The notes: a model not told the origin generated them from the letters alone. A stretch of 54,829 nt of DNA from an uncultured SAR86 cluster bacterium (GCA_902515455.1 CABXUO010000005.1:1-54829), one strand, 5' to 3'. Shown: positions 8,403 to 18,241, counted from the stretch's first letter. Program-made: numbers and translations.

Positions 8403-9034
8403 TTATCCCGACACTCAACGAATCAAAGACAATTGCAGGCATTGTAAAATCAGTGATATCTTTTGGAAGAGTTATTGTGATTGATGACTGTTCCGACGAC
8501 AATTCAGCTCAAATTGCAAAAAATGCTGGAGCAGAGGTAGTGATTCATGATCAAAACTTAGGATACGATAAAGCAATAAATAGTGGTTTTGCTCATGCAA
8601 ATTTGCTTGGTTGTGAAGTTGCTATTACTATGGATGCGGATGGTCAGCATGACAGTTCTTTGATTCAAAGATTTTTAGGCCATATCAATGATGATGTTGA
8701 TATGGTTATAGGAATTAGAAGTTATCAGCAAAGAATTGCTGAATATATTTTTGCGTATTATTCTAGATTTTTCTTTGGGATTGATGACCCTTTGTGTGGC
8801 ATTAAGGCTTATAAAATGAAAATCTATAATTTATTAGGACACTTTGATTCATACAATTCATTTGGAACTGAGTTGGTTTTCTTTGGGGTAAAAAATGGTT
8901 TTAAAATTAAACAAATTCCTTTTAAGTTGTTAAAAAGAAAAGACAATTCACGTTTTAATAAAGCTTTAAAGACTAATTTTAGGATTATCTTGGCAATGCT
9001 CCGATCAATTACACGTATAAAATTGATTAAATAA
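8378..9034 (+). CDS. Family 2 glycosyltransferase (dolichyl-phosphate mannose synthase-like)
   Basis: A compact GT-A glycosyltransferase: VAIIIPTLNESKTIAGIV at the N-terminus, VIDDCSDDNS for the nucleotide site and TMDADGQHD as the metal-binding DxD region. 218 residues with no evident membrane anchor, so a soluble or peripheral enzyme that would transfer a sugar to a lipid or nucleotide acceptor. The GTG at 8378 overlaps the synthase gene by 25 bases; no better start lies before the IIPTLNE motif. Donor and acceptor are unknown. Its place next to the CMP-sugar genes does not make it a nonulosonic acid transferase, since those normally belong to other families. Confidence 0.8.
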   Translation: MDRSRVAIIIPTLNESKTIAGIVKSVISFGRVIVIDDCSDDNSAQIAKNAGAEVVIHDQNLGYDKAINSGFAHANLLGCEVAITMDADGQHDSSLIQRFLGHINDDVDMVIGIRSYQQRIAEYIFAYYSRFFFGIDDPLCGIKAYKMKIYNLLGHFDSYNSFGTELVFFGVKNGFKIKQIPFKLLKRKDNSRFNKALKTNFRIILAMLRSITRIKLIK

Positions 9035-9046
9035 GCTTTCAATAAA

Positions 9047-10189
9047 ATGAAATATTGCAAATCATGTCTAACAACAAACTTAAGACCTAATAGCTCTTTC
9101 AATAAAAAAAATATTTGCATAGCATGTGAGTATTCATCTCAAATTTTTTCTTTTAGTAGTAGCACTCACTTAGCGAGATTAAAAGAAAAAATTAGAGAAT
9201 TGAATAAGAGGGCAAGACTTAAACTCAATAATTATGATTGTATTGTTGGGGTGAGCGGTGGAAAAGATAGTACAAGACAGGCTTTGTGGGTAAGAGACAG
9301 ATTAAAAATGAATCCATTATTAGTTTGTTGCGCATATCCTCCCTATCAAATGAGTGATATAGGAGCAAATAATATTGAAAACCTGATTAATGCAGGGTTT
9401 GATGTGATTTTTGATACTCCATCTCCACAAACATCTCGAGATCTTTCAAAAAGATCATTTATAAAATTTGGCAATGTATGTAAAGCAAGTGAAATGGCTT
9501 TATTTGCCTCTGTACCAAGAATAGCGATTGATTTTGATGTGAAGTTAATTTTTTGGGGAGAGAATCCAGCTTTGCAAGTTGGAGATTCTGAGACAGGAGG
9601 TAGTGATCCCTTGGATGGAAATAATTTAAGAAATCTGAATACACTCGTTGATGGAGGCGATGAATGGATGGATGAGGTTTTTCAGTCTCCATATAAGAAA
9701 AAACATTATCAATACCCATCTGTCAATGAGTTTAAAAAAAGAAATATTAATATTATTTACCTTGGACCAGCTTGGGATGATTGGTCTAATGACATGAATT
9801 CCACTTTTGCATCTTTACATGGCTTAACCCTTAGACCAAATGAAGAGAAAATTACAGGAGATATTTCAAATGCATCTATGATTGACGAGGAGTTTACAAA
9901 CATCAATATGATGATTAAATATTTTAAATACGGTTTTGGTAGAGCAACAGATTTGGTTAATGAGGCTATAAGGAATAAAGAAATTTCAAGACAAGATGCA
10001 ATTGGCATCGTAGAGAAATATGATGGAGTTTGTGATGACTCAATTATTAAAAGTTATTGTAATTATATTAATATTGCAGAATCTGAATTTTGGAAATATA
10101 CAAATTATTGGGTCAATGAATCAATATTTAGAAAGACCAATAAAAGACCTGTTCCTAAATTTAAAGTAGGAGTTAATTTCTATGATTAA
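9047..10189 (+). CDS. N-acetyl sugar amidotransferase (WbpG/PseA family)
   Basis: An ATP-pyrophosphatase-type enzyme that turns an acetamido group of a surface sugar into an acetamidino group, using ammonia from a HisH-type partner. Cys-x2-Cys pairs at residues 4/7 and 25/28 form the predicted zinc site. The PP-loop SGGKDS follows YDCIVGV (about residues 64-76), and FWGENPALQVGDSE is the later conserved stretch. 380 residues, standard for the family. It is followed by HisH- and HisF-like genes, as with P. aeruginosa wbpG-hisH2-hisF2, and follows the nonulosonic acid block, so the substrate may be a Pse-type sugar (inference). Confidence 0.88.
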   Translation: MKYCKSCLTTNLRPNSSFNKKNICIACEYSSQIFSFSSSTHLARLKEKIRELNKRARLKLNNYDCIVGVSGGKDSTRQALWVRDRLKMNPLLVCCAYPPYQMSDIGANNIENLINAGFDVIFDTPSPQTSRDLSKRSFIKFGNVCKASEMALFASVPRIAIDFDVKLIFWGENPALQVGDSETGGSDPLDGNNLRNLNTLVDGGDEWMDEVFQSPYKKKHYQYPSVNEFKKRNINIIYLGPAWDDWSNDMNSTFASLHGLTLRPNEEKITGDISNASMIDEEFTNINMMIKYFKYGFGRATDLVNEAIRNKEISRQDAIGIVEKYDGVCDDSIIKSYCNYINIAESEFWKYTNYWVNESIFRKTNKRPVPKFKVGVNFYD

Positions 10190-10802
10190 TGTTCTAGATT
10201 TAGAATATGGAAATGCTGCTTCCATCGGCAATACTCTTGAATTACTTGAATATCCATATACCTTTGTTAAGCGGCCATCAGAATTAAAGCCTGGTGTATT
10301 AATAGTTCCTGGGGTTGGATCAATAGGCATTTTTACTGAAAATTTAAAAAAATATAATTGGGCAAAAAATATACAGAAATATTCTAAGCAAGGAAACAAT
10401 ATAATTGGTATTTGCCTTGGATTGCATGCTTTAACTGCATTTAGCGAAGAAAGTGGAGGAATGAACTGTATAAATTTATTAAATGGAAATATACAGACTA
10501 AAATTCTTTTTAAAGAATCACAAAAATCTAATACTGGCTGGTTACCTTTTTCTATTCAAAAAGAATTTCTTCTATCAAACGGTTATAAACCTTTTTATTC
10601 AAGGAGTCGCAAAAAAACACTTAAAGGCAGAGTTTTTTATAATCACATTTATGGGGCTAATGTTTGTCAAAAAAATTCACTTCAGATTCCAGGTATTGAT
10701 AGTTTTGCCTCAGTCGTTGTTTATAACAATATTTTAGGTATTCAATTTCATCCTGAAAAAAGTCAATTACTTGGTAAGCAGTTTTTTGAGTTTATTTTAT
10801 GA
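10182..10802 (+). CDS. HisH-like glutamine amidotransferase for sugar amidation
   Basis: Class I glutamine amidotransferase that releases ammonia from glutamine for its partner synthase. The nucleophile Cys is in IIGICLGLHALT, and the His-Glu pair is in GIQFHPEKSQ near the C-terminus. 206 residues, the normal HisH size. No other histidine-biosynthesis gene is nearby, while a sugar amidotransferase precedes it (8-base overlap) and a HisF-like gene follows (ATGA overlap), so this is a dedicated surface-sugar copy like HisH2 rather than the histidine enzyme. This assignment rests on context. Confidence 0.87.
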   Translation: MINVLDLEYGNAASIGNTLELLEYPYTFVKRPSELKPGVLIVPGVGSIGIFTENLKKYNWAKNIQKYSKQGNNIIGICLGLHALTAFSEESGGMNCINLLNGNIQTKILFKESQKSNTGWLPFSIQKEFLLSNGYKPFYSRSRKKTLKGRVFYNHIYGANVCQKNSLQIPGIDSFASVVVYNNILGIQFHPEKSQLLGKQFFEFIL

Positions 10803-11500
10803 GAATAGGATCCTCAATTATTTTAAGAAATGGATATTGTTATCAATCATATCAATGGAAACTTTTTCGACCCTTAGGCGCTATTTCTAACGTTTTATCT
10901 TTTCTAGATAAATACAATATAGATGAAATTTGTATTACCAGGCCAGTAAGAGACAATGATTCTAAGCAATCTTTTGTTGAAGATCTCATCAAAATTAAAT
11001 CTTCATTTTCTAGCTCTCCAATAAGTTTTGGTGGTGGAATAAGGTCAAAAGAGAATATCAAGCTTTTAAAAGGCTCTCCAATTGAAAGACTGCATCTTTC
11101 TGATGCATTCATAAACAAAAATATGAGTGTGATAAATAGTATTTTAAATTCATACGGAAAACAGGCTTTGGTAGCTACTCTTCCATTAAAATATGAAAAT
11201 AACGATTTATTTGTATTTCATGGAAGTACAAATAATTTTGAGTTACTTAAATCTAATACTATTAATTTAATTGATGACTGTGCGGATGAATTAATGATTA
11301 TTGATGTTGAAAATGAAGGGACTAATAATTGTTTCAATTTTAAAATATTAGATAGATTAGCATTTTCAAATGATCGATTAATTATTAGCGGTGGAATTGG
11401 TCCAGAAGTAATACAAAAAGCAAAAAAACTGGGAATCGGTGCATGCATAATTGATAATCGTGTTCTTCATTGTGAAAATTATCTAAAGAGAGAAATATGA
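10799..11500 (+). CDS. HisF-like cyclase-family protein of the sugar amidotransferase module
   Basis: A TIM-barrel protein of the HisA/HisF family: MRIGSSIILRNGYCYQS at the N-terminus, GGGIRSKENI (first phosphate-binding loop, about residue 78) and IISGGIGPE (second, about residue 198). 233 residues, slightly shorter than histidine-pathway HisF (about 255). It sits between the HisH-like gene and a second amidotransferase-like gene with ATGA overlaps on both sides. In related modules the HisF-type subunit is thought to channel ammonia with HisH. The sequence is divergent, so it need not perform the imidazole glycerol phosphate reaction. Confidence 0.82.
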   Translation: MRIGSSIILRNGYCYQSYQWKLFRPLGAISNVLSFLDKYNIDEICITRPVRDNDSKQSFVEDLIKIKSSFSSSPISFGGGIRSKENIKLLKGSPIERLHLSDAFINKNMSVINSILNSYGKQALVATLPLKYENNDLFVFHGSTNNFELLKSNTINLIDDCADELMIIDVENEGTNNCFNFKILDRLAFSNDRLIISGGIGPEVIQKAKKLGIGACIIDNRVLHCENYLKREI

Positions 11501-12684
11501 TTGTTTGCAAAAATTGTCTTTATTCTCATAAACATCCATTAGGAATTTCATTTAAAAATAATATTTGCTCTGGATGTTTTACTCATGAAGAAAAATACAA
11601 TTTAGATTGGGGAGAAAGAAGAGATCTGCTATCTGAAAAAATTCAAAAAATCATTAAATCTAATAAATCTACTTATGACTGTGTAATTCCATATTCAGGT
11701 GATGCAGAGGACTATCATGTAGTAAATATCGTTCTTGAGTTGGGGCTTAAACCATTGATGGTTTCTGTAAATGATTATTTTATGAATGATATTGGCTGGC
11801 ACAATGCTCATAACTTAATTACACACTTTGACCTAGATTCGTATCAATTCAATCCAGAAATCTCTACATATAAAGAATTAGTAAGAACCTCAATGAGAAA
11901 ATATAATCATGCTTTGTGGCCTAGTTTTGCATTGAAGACAAGCTTCCCTATTCATGTAGCAAAACAAAAAAAAATTCCTTTAATAATTACTGGTCAAAAT
12001 CAGTCAATAGAACAAATTGGAAAATTTTCACATATAGATGAAGTTCAAATCACATCATGGTCAAGAATAGAGCATGATTTGCTTGGATTCACATTAAAAG
12101 ATTTGCTTGGTTCTGGAGGTCATGTTGTGCCAAAAGAACATCCTTACTATAGTTACCCAGATTTAACTAAATTGGGGAAGGGCAGCTTGATTGGAATATA
12201 TTTGAGTAATTATTTTTTATGGGATCCTATATTGCAAAACTCTAAAGTCTCAAAATTTGGTTTTATTTCGCAAAAGCAAACTAGTACCTTCGATCCATAT
12301 GAAAGAGCTGGTAGTTCGATTTATTACAATTTTCATGATTTAAGTAAGATGCTCAGATGTGGATATAGAAAAATTACTGATCATGTAAACAGAGAGATAA
12401 GACATAAAAGAATAGATCGCAATGAGGGAAAAAAAATTATTAATTACTATCAAAGTAAACCTGTTTATATAAAAGATTTCTTTGATTGGTTGGATGTTTC
12501 TAAGTCAGGTTATGAATGGTATAAATCTCATAAGCTTGCCGATGTTCTACATTTAATTTCAGATAAAAAAAATATTTATTCCTCTTCAAATTTTGCACTT
12601 CCAGTAAAACTTAAGAAAGATATTGCACGAGGGACAAATCCTAAAAAATCCTTTCAAACTTTCATGAAAGGAATTAGGTTATAA
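11497..12684 (+). CDS. N-acetyl sugar amidotransferase-like protein with degenerate PP-loop
   Basis: A 395-residue homologue of the amidotransferase at 9047. It keeps the N-terminal zinc-type Cys pairs (C4/C7 and C24/C27), YDCV before the nucleotide site, and later stretches such as LIITGQNQSIEQIG and FDPYERAG. The ATP-binding PP-loop is altered: where the paralogue has SGGKDS, this protein reads SGDAED, losing the second Gly, the Lys and the Ser. It therefore may not bind ATP in the usual way and could be a non-catalytic partner or an enzyme with a changed reaction. ATGA overlap with the HisF-like gene shows it belongs to the same module. Confidence 0.75.
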   Translation: MIVCKNCLYSHKHPLGISFKNNICSGCFTHEEKYNLDWGERRDLLSEKIQKIIKSNKSTYDCVIPYSGDAEDYHVVNIVLELGLKPLMVSVNDYFMNDIGWHNAHNLITHFDLDSYQFNPEISTYKELVRTSMRKYNHALWPSFALKTSFPIHVAKQKKIPLIITGQNQSIEQIGKFSHIDEVQITSWSRIEHDLLGFTLKDLLGSGGHVVPKEHPYYSYPDLTKLGKGSLIGIYLSNYFLWDPILQNSKVSKFGFISQKQTSTFDPYERAGSSIYYNFHDLSKMLRCGYRKITDHVNREIRHKRIDRNEGKKIINYYQSKPVYIKDFFDWLDVSKSGYEWYKSHKLADVLHLISDKKNIYSSSNFALPVKLKKDIARGTNPKKSFQTFMKGIRL

Positions 12685-12731
12685 TTCATCACCTTGTAAG
12701 TTTAAAATCATGTAAATGAGGTTCTTTTCTA

Positions 12732-14510
12732 ATGTTTAGTGTTTTAAAACCTCTGGAAATTTTTTTTCAAGATAAAAAACTTCGCGTTGGAATTATAGGC
12801 TTGCAAATACTATTTTTATTTTCTTCATTGTTTGAATTATTGGGCATATCTTCAATTGGGCCATTGTTTTACGTTCTTTCAAGTGGACCTGATTCGTTAA
12901 ATAATAACTATTTACTATTAATTTACGAGTTTTTCGAATTTACTTCATTCAGAGACTTTGCAACCTATCTAGCATTAATGTCAATTTTTGCTATTTTGCT
13001 TGGTGGAATTTTTTCAATCTCCTCCTTTATTTTGTTAACCAAATTAGCTACATATGGGGGTGTATATCTTGGAAATAGAGTTTTTAGTCATTACCTTGAA
13101 AAGGATTGGTTTTTTTTTCTTAAATCAAACAAATCAAAGATAATCAATGAAATCTATCAAGAAACATCCAGAGTTACTGAAAATATTTTAGTTCCAGTCC
13201 TTTTGATAAATAAAGCGAGCTATTTAACATTTTTTATACTCTCATTATTGTTTTTTATAAATTGGCAACTTACCGCATTATTTTTTTTAGTTTTAGCATC
13301 ACTGTATTTGCTCATTTTCTTATTTCTTAAAAGAGGATTAAATAAAAATAGTGAGGAATTAACATCAGCTCATGAAGGCAGATTTAAATTCTTAGATGAG
13401 ACATTTTCCTCGATTAAAGAAATTCATATTTGGAATAATGCAAATATTTTTCTTGATGGATTTTATCGATCAAGCATTAGATGGTCAAAGGCACTGAGAA
13501 ATAATATGAACAGTGCAAATCTTCCCAGATTTTTTATTGAGACATTTATACTTTTAGCAATATCTTTCTCAGCACTCATTGCATATTTAAATATGGAAAT
13601 AAATCTTGCAGTAATACTTCCTACATACTCTGTCTTTATTTTCAGTGCATTAAAATTACTTCCCGCTTTACAACAAATATATAATGGCGGAGCAACAATT
13701 GCAGGAAATAGATTTTCACTTATTAATCTTTACAGTATTCTTAATACCAAGACATATGAATCAAAAATAGACATAAAAGTTGATAAAAAAATAGATTCTA
13801 TTGAGTTAAAAGATGTAAATTTTGAATATGAGATAGATGCCTTTAAATTAAGTAATATTTCTTTTAAAGCAAACATTGGTTCAATTATAGGAATAACAGG
13901 CTTTTCTGGAGGAGGAAAATCTACATTGTTAGACATTATTATGGGACTACTAAAACCTTCAAGAGGAAAAATTTTAGTAAATGGGAAAGAGCGAACCATT
14001 TATGAAAATTTATCTTGGTTTAGATCTATTTCATATTTACCGCAGGAAATAAATATCTTAAGTGAAGATATTGCCTCTAACATAAGGTTTTCATTAGAGT
14101 CTGTTGACGATTCTTCCATACTTAAAAAAATAGGAAAGCAAGCAAATATTTCTGAATTTTTTGACATTACTAAGCTTGAAGGCCCCTCTGAAATTCTTCC
14201 AAAAAATCTTAGTGGTGGACAACTTCAAAGACTTGGAATTGCAAGAGCATTGTACAAAAATACATCAGTTTTATTTTTTGATGAGCCAACAAGCGCTCTC
14301 GATAATTTAAATAAGAATCATTTCATAAATGAGATGCAGAATTTAAAGGTAGATAAAATTATTTTCATTGTTACCCACGACATTGAAATGCTTAAGCATA
14401 CTGATCATGTTGTTGTAATGAATAAAGGAGAGTTCGAATTTTCTGGAGATTATGCGGATGCTGAAAAAAAATCTCTGATCATTCAAAAATTAATAAGTCA
14501 GAATGAATAA
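12732..14510 (+). CDS. PglK-type ABC transporter (lipid-linked oligosaccharide flippase), copy 1
   Basis: A fused half-transporter that would flip an undecaprenyl-linked oligosaccharide across the inner membrane using ATP. The first 330 residues hold about six membrane segments. The nucleotide-binding domain follows, with Walker A GFSGGGKST, Q-loop SYLPQE, signature LSGGQLQRLGIARAL, Walker B VLFFDEPTSALD and switch VTHDIE. 592 residues, the PglK/WlaB size and layout. It is clearly paralogous to the gene at 29366, sharing SALKLLPALQ and NEIYQE-type stretches. It follows the amidotransferase module by 47 bases. MsbA-like lipid export is the alternative, less likely here. Confidence 0.85.
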   Translation: MFSVLKPLEIFFQDKKLRVGIIGLQILFLFSSLFELLGISSIGPLFYVLSSGPDSLNNNYLLLIYEFFEFTSFRDFATYLALMSIFAILLGGIFSISSFILLTKLATYGGVYLGNRVFSHYLEKDWFFFLKSNKSKIINEIYQETSRVTENILVPVLLINKASYLTFFILSLLFFINWQLTALFFLVLASLYLLIFLFLKRGLNKNSEELTSAHEGRFKFLDETFSSIKEIHIWNNANIFLDGFYRSSIRWSKALRNNMNSANLPRFFIETFILLAISFSALIAYLNMEINLAVILPTYSVFIFSALKLLPALQQIYNGGATIAGNRFSLINLYSILNTKTYESKIDIKVDKKIDSIELKDVNFEYEIDAFKLSNISFKANIGSIIGITGFSGGGKSTLLDIIMGLLKPSRGKILVNGKERTIYENLSWFRSISYLPQEINILSEDIASNIRFSLESVDDSSILKKIGKQANISEFFDITKLEGPSEILPKNLSGGQLQRLGIARALYKNTSVLFFDEPTSALDNLNKNHFINEMQNLKVDKIIFIVTHDIEMLKHTDHVVVMNKGEFEFSGDYADAEKKSLIIQKLISQNE

Positions 14511-14519
14511 AAATTAATT

Positions 14520-15887
14520 ATGAAAAAAGTAGTTTTTTTGCCTGTAGAAACAGAAGTTAGAGAGCTTGATGCAAAAATAATAATGGCATCAAAAATCGTT
14601 GATGAACAAACAATTTGTTTTGTTGGCCAGCATAATTTTTTGAACTCTATTGCTCCAATGTTTAATGGAGGGGTTTACATGGGAAAAAATATTTTTCTAG
14701 AGAATATGAATTCAAACAATGATATTTATAGAATGTATAAAGAAAATGAGTTCTCAATTTTATGGAATCATGAAGAAGGTGCAATTTATGGTGGTTCAAA
14801 AGATCAGTGGAATAATGAGCTAAAAGAACTTCTTGATCCGTCTAGGCTTTCTCAAGACGATATGATCTTATGTTGGGGCACCTATCAAAAAGATTATTAC
14901 GACTCCAAAAGCCCAATTGCTGAAAGTAAAGTTGTCGGAGGATATAGGTTGGACTTGGGTGAGAGCTCTGATTTAAGGGCTCTTCTTAATGAAACTAATA
15001 GAGTTACCGATTCAAATTATATTCTTATTGATACAAATTGTGCTTGGGGTAATCATTTTATTCCTCATCAAGAGGAATATAAAATTTTTCAAGAAAAAGC
15101 TGCTACCAGTGGAAGTGATCACCTGACAAAACATAATTTAGTTGGACTGCTATCTGAGGATCTTATAAAGATAGGATATTTTTGTAATTTAATTTCCTAC
15201 TTAATGGAAGCAAATCCATCAAAAAAATTTGTTTTGCGACCTCATCCAACGGAATCTATTGAGTTTTATGAGAATGTCTTTCATGAATTTAAAAATATAA
15301 AAATTACAAAAGATTTTTCTGCAATTGAATGGATAAGTAATTGTTCTCTTCTTATTCAAAGTGGATGCACTACAGCTTTAGAGGCTTACTTTATGAATAA
15401 ACCAATTGCAAGTTTCCATCCGTTTGATTCTAAATACTCAGTTGATATTACCAAGGGCATCGGCAAATTATGCAAATCATTTGAGGAAGTAAATAAATTT
15501 ATTGAAAATCCATATTTTATTCACGAGATAGATACAAAAAACTCAGATATAAAAAAATTAATTGGAAATTTTGATGAAAATAGTAACTCAATTGAAGCTA
15601 TTGTAAATGAGATTAAAAATTCACTGTTGAGCAAAAAACTTTCAAATATAGATTTTAAAAAAATAAAATCTTTAGAAAACAAAATTAATCTAAAAAATAA
15701 AATTAAAATTGTTCCCAGGAAACTATTTTTTAAAGCTAAGCAAAGAGCTTATGAGATGGCAGTAGATCATTTCCCAGGTTTCAATGAAAAAGACGTAAAC
15801 TTAAAAATAAATACCATCAACTCTTCATCAAATAAAAAAATCAACATCGATTATCTCTCTAAAAACCTGATTGTGATTTCATCTTAG
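14520..15887 (+). CDS. Surface carbohydrate biosynthesis protein, GT-B-like
   Basis: A 455-residue soluble protein that resembles the loosely defined surface carbohydrate biosynthesis family. The C-terminal half shows the stretch FVLRPHPTESIEFY followed by LLIQSGCTTALEAYFMNKPIASF, which is the donor-binding pattern of GT-B fold transferases such as those of the polysialyl/CDP-glycerol and KpsC/S type. The N-terminus VVFLPVETEVRELDAKI is also seen in that family. The last 100 residues are Lys/Asn-rich and poorly conserved. It follows the ABC transporter by 9 bases. Donor and acceptor are unknown; transfer of the nonulosonic acid is an attractive but untested possibility. Confidence 0.65.
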   Translation: MKKVVFLPVETEVRELDAKIIMASKIVDEQTICFVGQHNFLNSIAPMFNGGVYMGKNIFLENMNSNNDIYRMYKENEFSILWNHEEGAIYGGSKDQWNNELKELLDPSRLSQDDMILCWGTYQKDYYDSKSPIAESKVVGGYRLDLGESSDLRALLNETNRVTDSNYILIDTNCAWGNHFIPHQEEYKIFQEKAATSGSDHLTKHNLVGLLSEDLIKIGYFCNLISYLMEANPSKKFVLRPHPTESIEFYENVFHEFKNIKITKDFSAIEWISNCSLLIQSGCTTALEAYFMNKPIASFHPFDSKYSVDITKGIGKLCKSFEEVNKFIENPYFIHEIDTKNSDIKKLIGNFDENSNSIEAIVNEIKNSLLSKKLSNIDFKKIKSLENKINLKNKIKIVPRKLFFKAKQRAYEMAVDHFPGFNEKDVNLKINTINSSSNKKINIDYLSKNLIVISS

Positions 15888-15934
15888 TCTTAAAGATTGA
15901 ATTAGAGTAAGATGTTAAGTTTTGAAGTATGTAT

Positions 15935-17239
15935 ATGAAAATAGTTGTAATTGGTGCTGGCTATGTTGGATTAGTATCTAGTGTTTGTTTTGCCGATTTT
16001 GGTCATGATGTAATATGCGTCGATATTAATAAGGAAAAAATTAAACAACTCAGAAATGGAATCATTCCAATATATGAACCTGGCTTAGATAAGATTTTAA
16101 AAAAAAATATAGAGGCTGGCCGCCTTAGCTTTTCTCTCGATCTAGAGAGAGCCTTAAAAGATACCTTTGTTGTTTTTATAGCTGTAAATACTCCTGAAAG
16201 AAGAGGTAGTGGTGAGGCTGATTTAGCATATGTGATGGAAGCTGCAAAAAATATTGCAAATTTTGCAGAAAATAATACTTTAGTAATTACAAAATCTACT
16301 GTTCCTTTGGGAACAAATAGAAGAGTTCACAGTGTTATAAAAAAAGAGAATCCAAATTTAATATTTGATATTGCATCAAATCCTGAATTCCTTCGAGAGG
16401 GCTCAGCAATTGAAGATTTTCAAAAACCTGACAGAGTTATTGTTGGCATCAATAATCCTAGCTCAAAAAAAGTTATTCAAGAAATATATAAACCTTTGGC
16501 TCTCAAGGACTATCCGATTTTTTTCACCTCATTGGAATCAGCTGAGACTATTAAGTATTCATCAAATGCATTTTTAGCAACGAAGATTTCATTTATTAAT
16601 GAAATTGCAGAATTATGTGAGAGAGCTGGTGCTGATATTCAAGATGTAGCTAAGGGAATGGGCTTTGATGATAGGATAGGCAGTAAATTTCTTCAGGCTG
16701 GACCTGGATATGGAGGCTCTTGTTTTCCCAAAGATACTTCAGCACTAATTGAAACAGCAAGATCTTATCAAGTAGAACTTAATATTATTAAATCGGTGAT
16801 TAAAGTAAATGAGCATGTGAAATTAAGAATGGTAGAAAAAGTTAAGAATGTTTTAGGCCGTAATATCAATGGAAGCATTATTTCAGTCCTTGGTGTAACT
16901 TTTAAACCTAATACGGACGACATGAGAGAGGCGCCATCCCTGGTCATTATTCCTGAGTTGGTAAAACTAGGAGCAAAAATTCGAGTAACTGACCCACAAG
17001 GTATTAAAGAGGGCAGCGCATTATTGCCAAAAGTTAAATGGTATGGTGATCCCTACAAATCAGCCGTTAACTCAAACATGATCCTGATTCTTACTGAATG
17101 GAATGAATTTAGAGACCTAGATTTAATGAAATTATCAAATGTAATGGCCAATCCAACGATGGTTGATTTACGAAATATTTACAAGAAGGATCAGGTTATA
17201 GCTAGTGGATTTAGATCTTATGAGTCAGTTGGAAGTTAA
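15935..17239 (+). CDS. ugd: UDP-glucose 6-dehydrogenase
   Basis: Oxidises UDP-glucose to UDP-glucuronate with two NAD+. N-terminal Rossmann motif VVIGAGYVGLVSSVCFADFG; substrate-binding YSSNAFLATKISFINE; catalytic Cys in GPGYGGSCFPKDTSALI; C-terminal VLGVTFKPNTDDMREAPSL. About 434 residues, normal length. The ATG at 15935 places the Rossmann strand right at the N-terminus as usual; an in-frame ATG at 15929 would add two residues. It can supply UDP-glucuronate to the epimerase at 28294. It is more like the UDP-glucose enzyme than the TviB-like dehydrogenase at 27014. Confidence 0.94.
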   Translation: MKIVVIGAGYVGLVSSVCFADFGHDVICVDINKEKIKQLRNGIIPIYEPGLDKILKKNIEAGRLSFSLDLERALKDTFVVFIAVNTPERRGSGEADLAYVMEAAKNIANFAENNTLVITKSTVPLGTNRRVHSVIKKENPNLIFDIASNPEFLREGSAIEDFQKPDRVIVGINNPSSKKVIQEIYKPLALKDYPIFFTSLESAETIKYSSNAFLATKISFINEIAELCERAGADIQDVAKGMGFDDRIGSKFLQAGPGYGGSCFPKDTSALIETARSYQVELNIIKSVIKVNEHVKLRMVEKVKNVLGRNINGSIISVLGVTFKPNTDDMREAPSLVIIPELVKLGAKIRVTDPQGIKEGSALLPKVKWYGDPYKSAVNSNMILILTEWNEFRDLDLMKLSNVMANPTMVDLRNIYKKDQVIASGFRSYESVGS

Positions 17240-17254
17240 ATTTAATAGAATAAT

Positions 17255-18220
17255 ATGCTACAAAACCTTTTTTTACATAAAATAGAAGACTCAAAATCTA
17301 ATGTTCTTTCACTAATTGAGGAAAATATTGATGACTATCATGAAAACTTCGGATTCCAGTGGAATAGGTTCAATAAACTTCAATTAGATTCATATAATGG
17401 CTCCACTGAATCTGAGGATAGGCTTCTAAATCAAAGTGAGTTATATCCTAATGATTTTAACGGAAAAGTTGTTCTTGAAATTGGAGCTGGGAATGGAAGA
17501 TTTACTGAGATCCTTCTCAAGTATGGTGCAAAAGTTATTGCAGTAGATTTTTCGTCAGCAATATATGCTAATTTTAGAAATCATAAGCAATATGTTGAAT
17601 CAGAAGATTTGATATGTGTGCGAGGCGATTTGTTTAATTTGCCATTAAAAGAAGATTCATTTGATATAGTCATTTGTTATGGAGTTATACAACACACTGG
17701 AAATAATGAAAATTGTCTAGAAACGCTTTCAAAATATGTTTCTAATCAATCCGGAAAGCTATTAATTGACATCTATTCAAACAGTCTAAAAGATTTCAAT
17801 CCTTGGATTTATCTTATAAGACCAATATTTTCTAAGATAATTAAAGATAACTCAAAGCAAATGAATTTTGTAGAGAGTTTTGTTAATTTTATTTTTCCCA
17901 TACAGCTTAAATTTTTAACTTTTCTTAAAGGAAAGACTGGATTATGGAAATTGGCTAGATATCTAGTAAATAGATCTCCAAACAGCGTTTATGGAATAAA
18001 CCTTTTTTTAGATGGCAAAATTTCAAAAGAAAATGCAAAAAGTTGGTCAATATGTGACACAAATGATGCTTGGACTCCTCAACATGATGATCCTGTTTCA
18101 TTTAAGAAATGGAATAAAATGTTAAGCGTTCTTTCTTCTAATCATTCATTCAAAATAAATGTAGTCAAAAAATGTGGTCAAGGAAATTGTGCTCGTTTAA
18201 CAAAAGTAGTTAGTAATTAA
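17255..18220 (+). CDS. Class I SAM-dependent methyltransferase
   Basis: A 321-residue methyltransferase. The SAM-binding motif I is VVLEIGAGNGRFTEILLKYG (about residues 72-91), followed by the acidic VIAVDFS, LICVRGDLFNLPL and FDIVICYGVIQHT, the usual order for a Rossmann methyltransferase of the UbiE/Methyltransf_11 type. The conserved N-terminal stretch FGFQWNRF is often seen in capsule-locus methyltransferases. It lies 15 bases after ugd. Substrate unknown; O- or N-methylation of a glycan sugar is likely from context. Confidence 0.8.
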   Translation: MLQNLFLHKIEDSKSNVLSLIEENIDDYHENFGFQWNRFNKLQLDSYNGSTESEDRLLNQSELYPNDFNGKVVLEIGAGNGRFTEILLKYGAKVIAVDFSSAIYANFRNHKQYVESEDLICVRGDLFNLPLKEDSFDIVICYGVIQHTGNNENCLETLSKYVSNQSGKLLIDIYSNSLKDFNPWIYLIRPIFSKIIKDNSKQMNFVESFVNFIFPIQLKFLTFLKGKTGLWKLARYLVNRSPNSVYGINLFLDGKISKENAKSWSICDTNDAWTPQHDDPVSFKKWNKMLSVLSSNHSFKINVVKKCGQGNCARLTKVVSN

Positions 18221-18241
18221 AATTATTTGTCCCATACTTAA

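Noticed and set aside
10182..11500. HisH and HisF as part of a histidine biosynthesis operon
   Set aside because: No other his gene is present and both are embedded between two sugar amidotransferase-like genes, so a glycan role is more likely.
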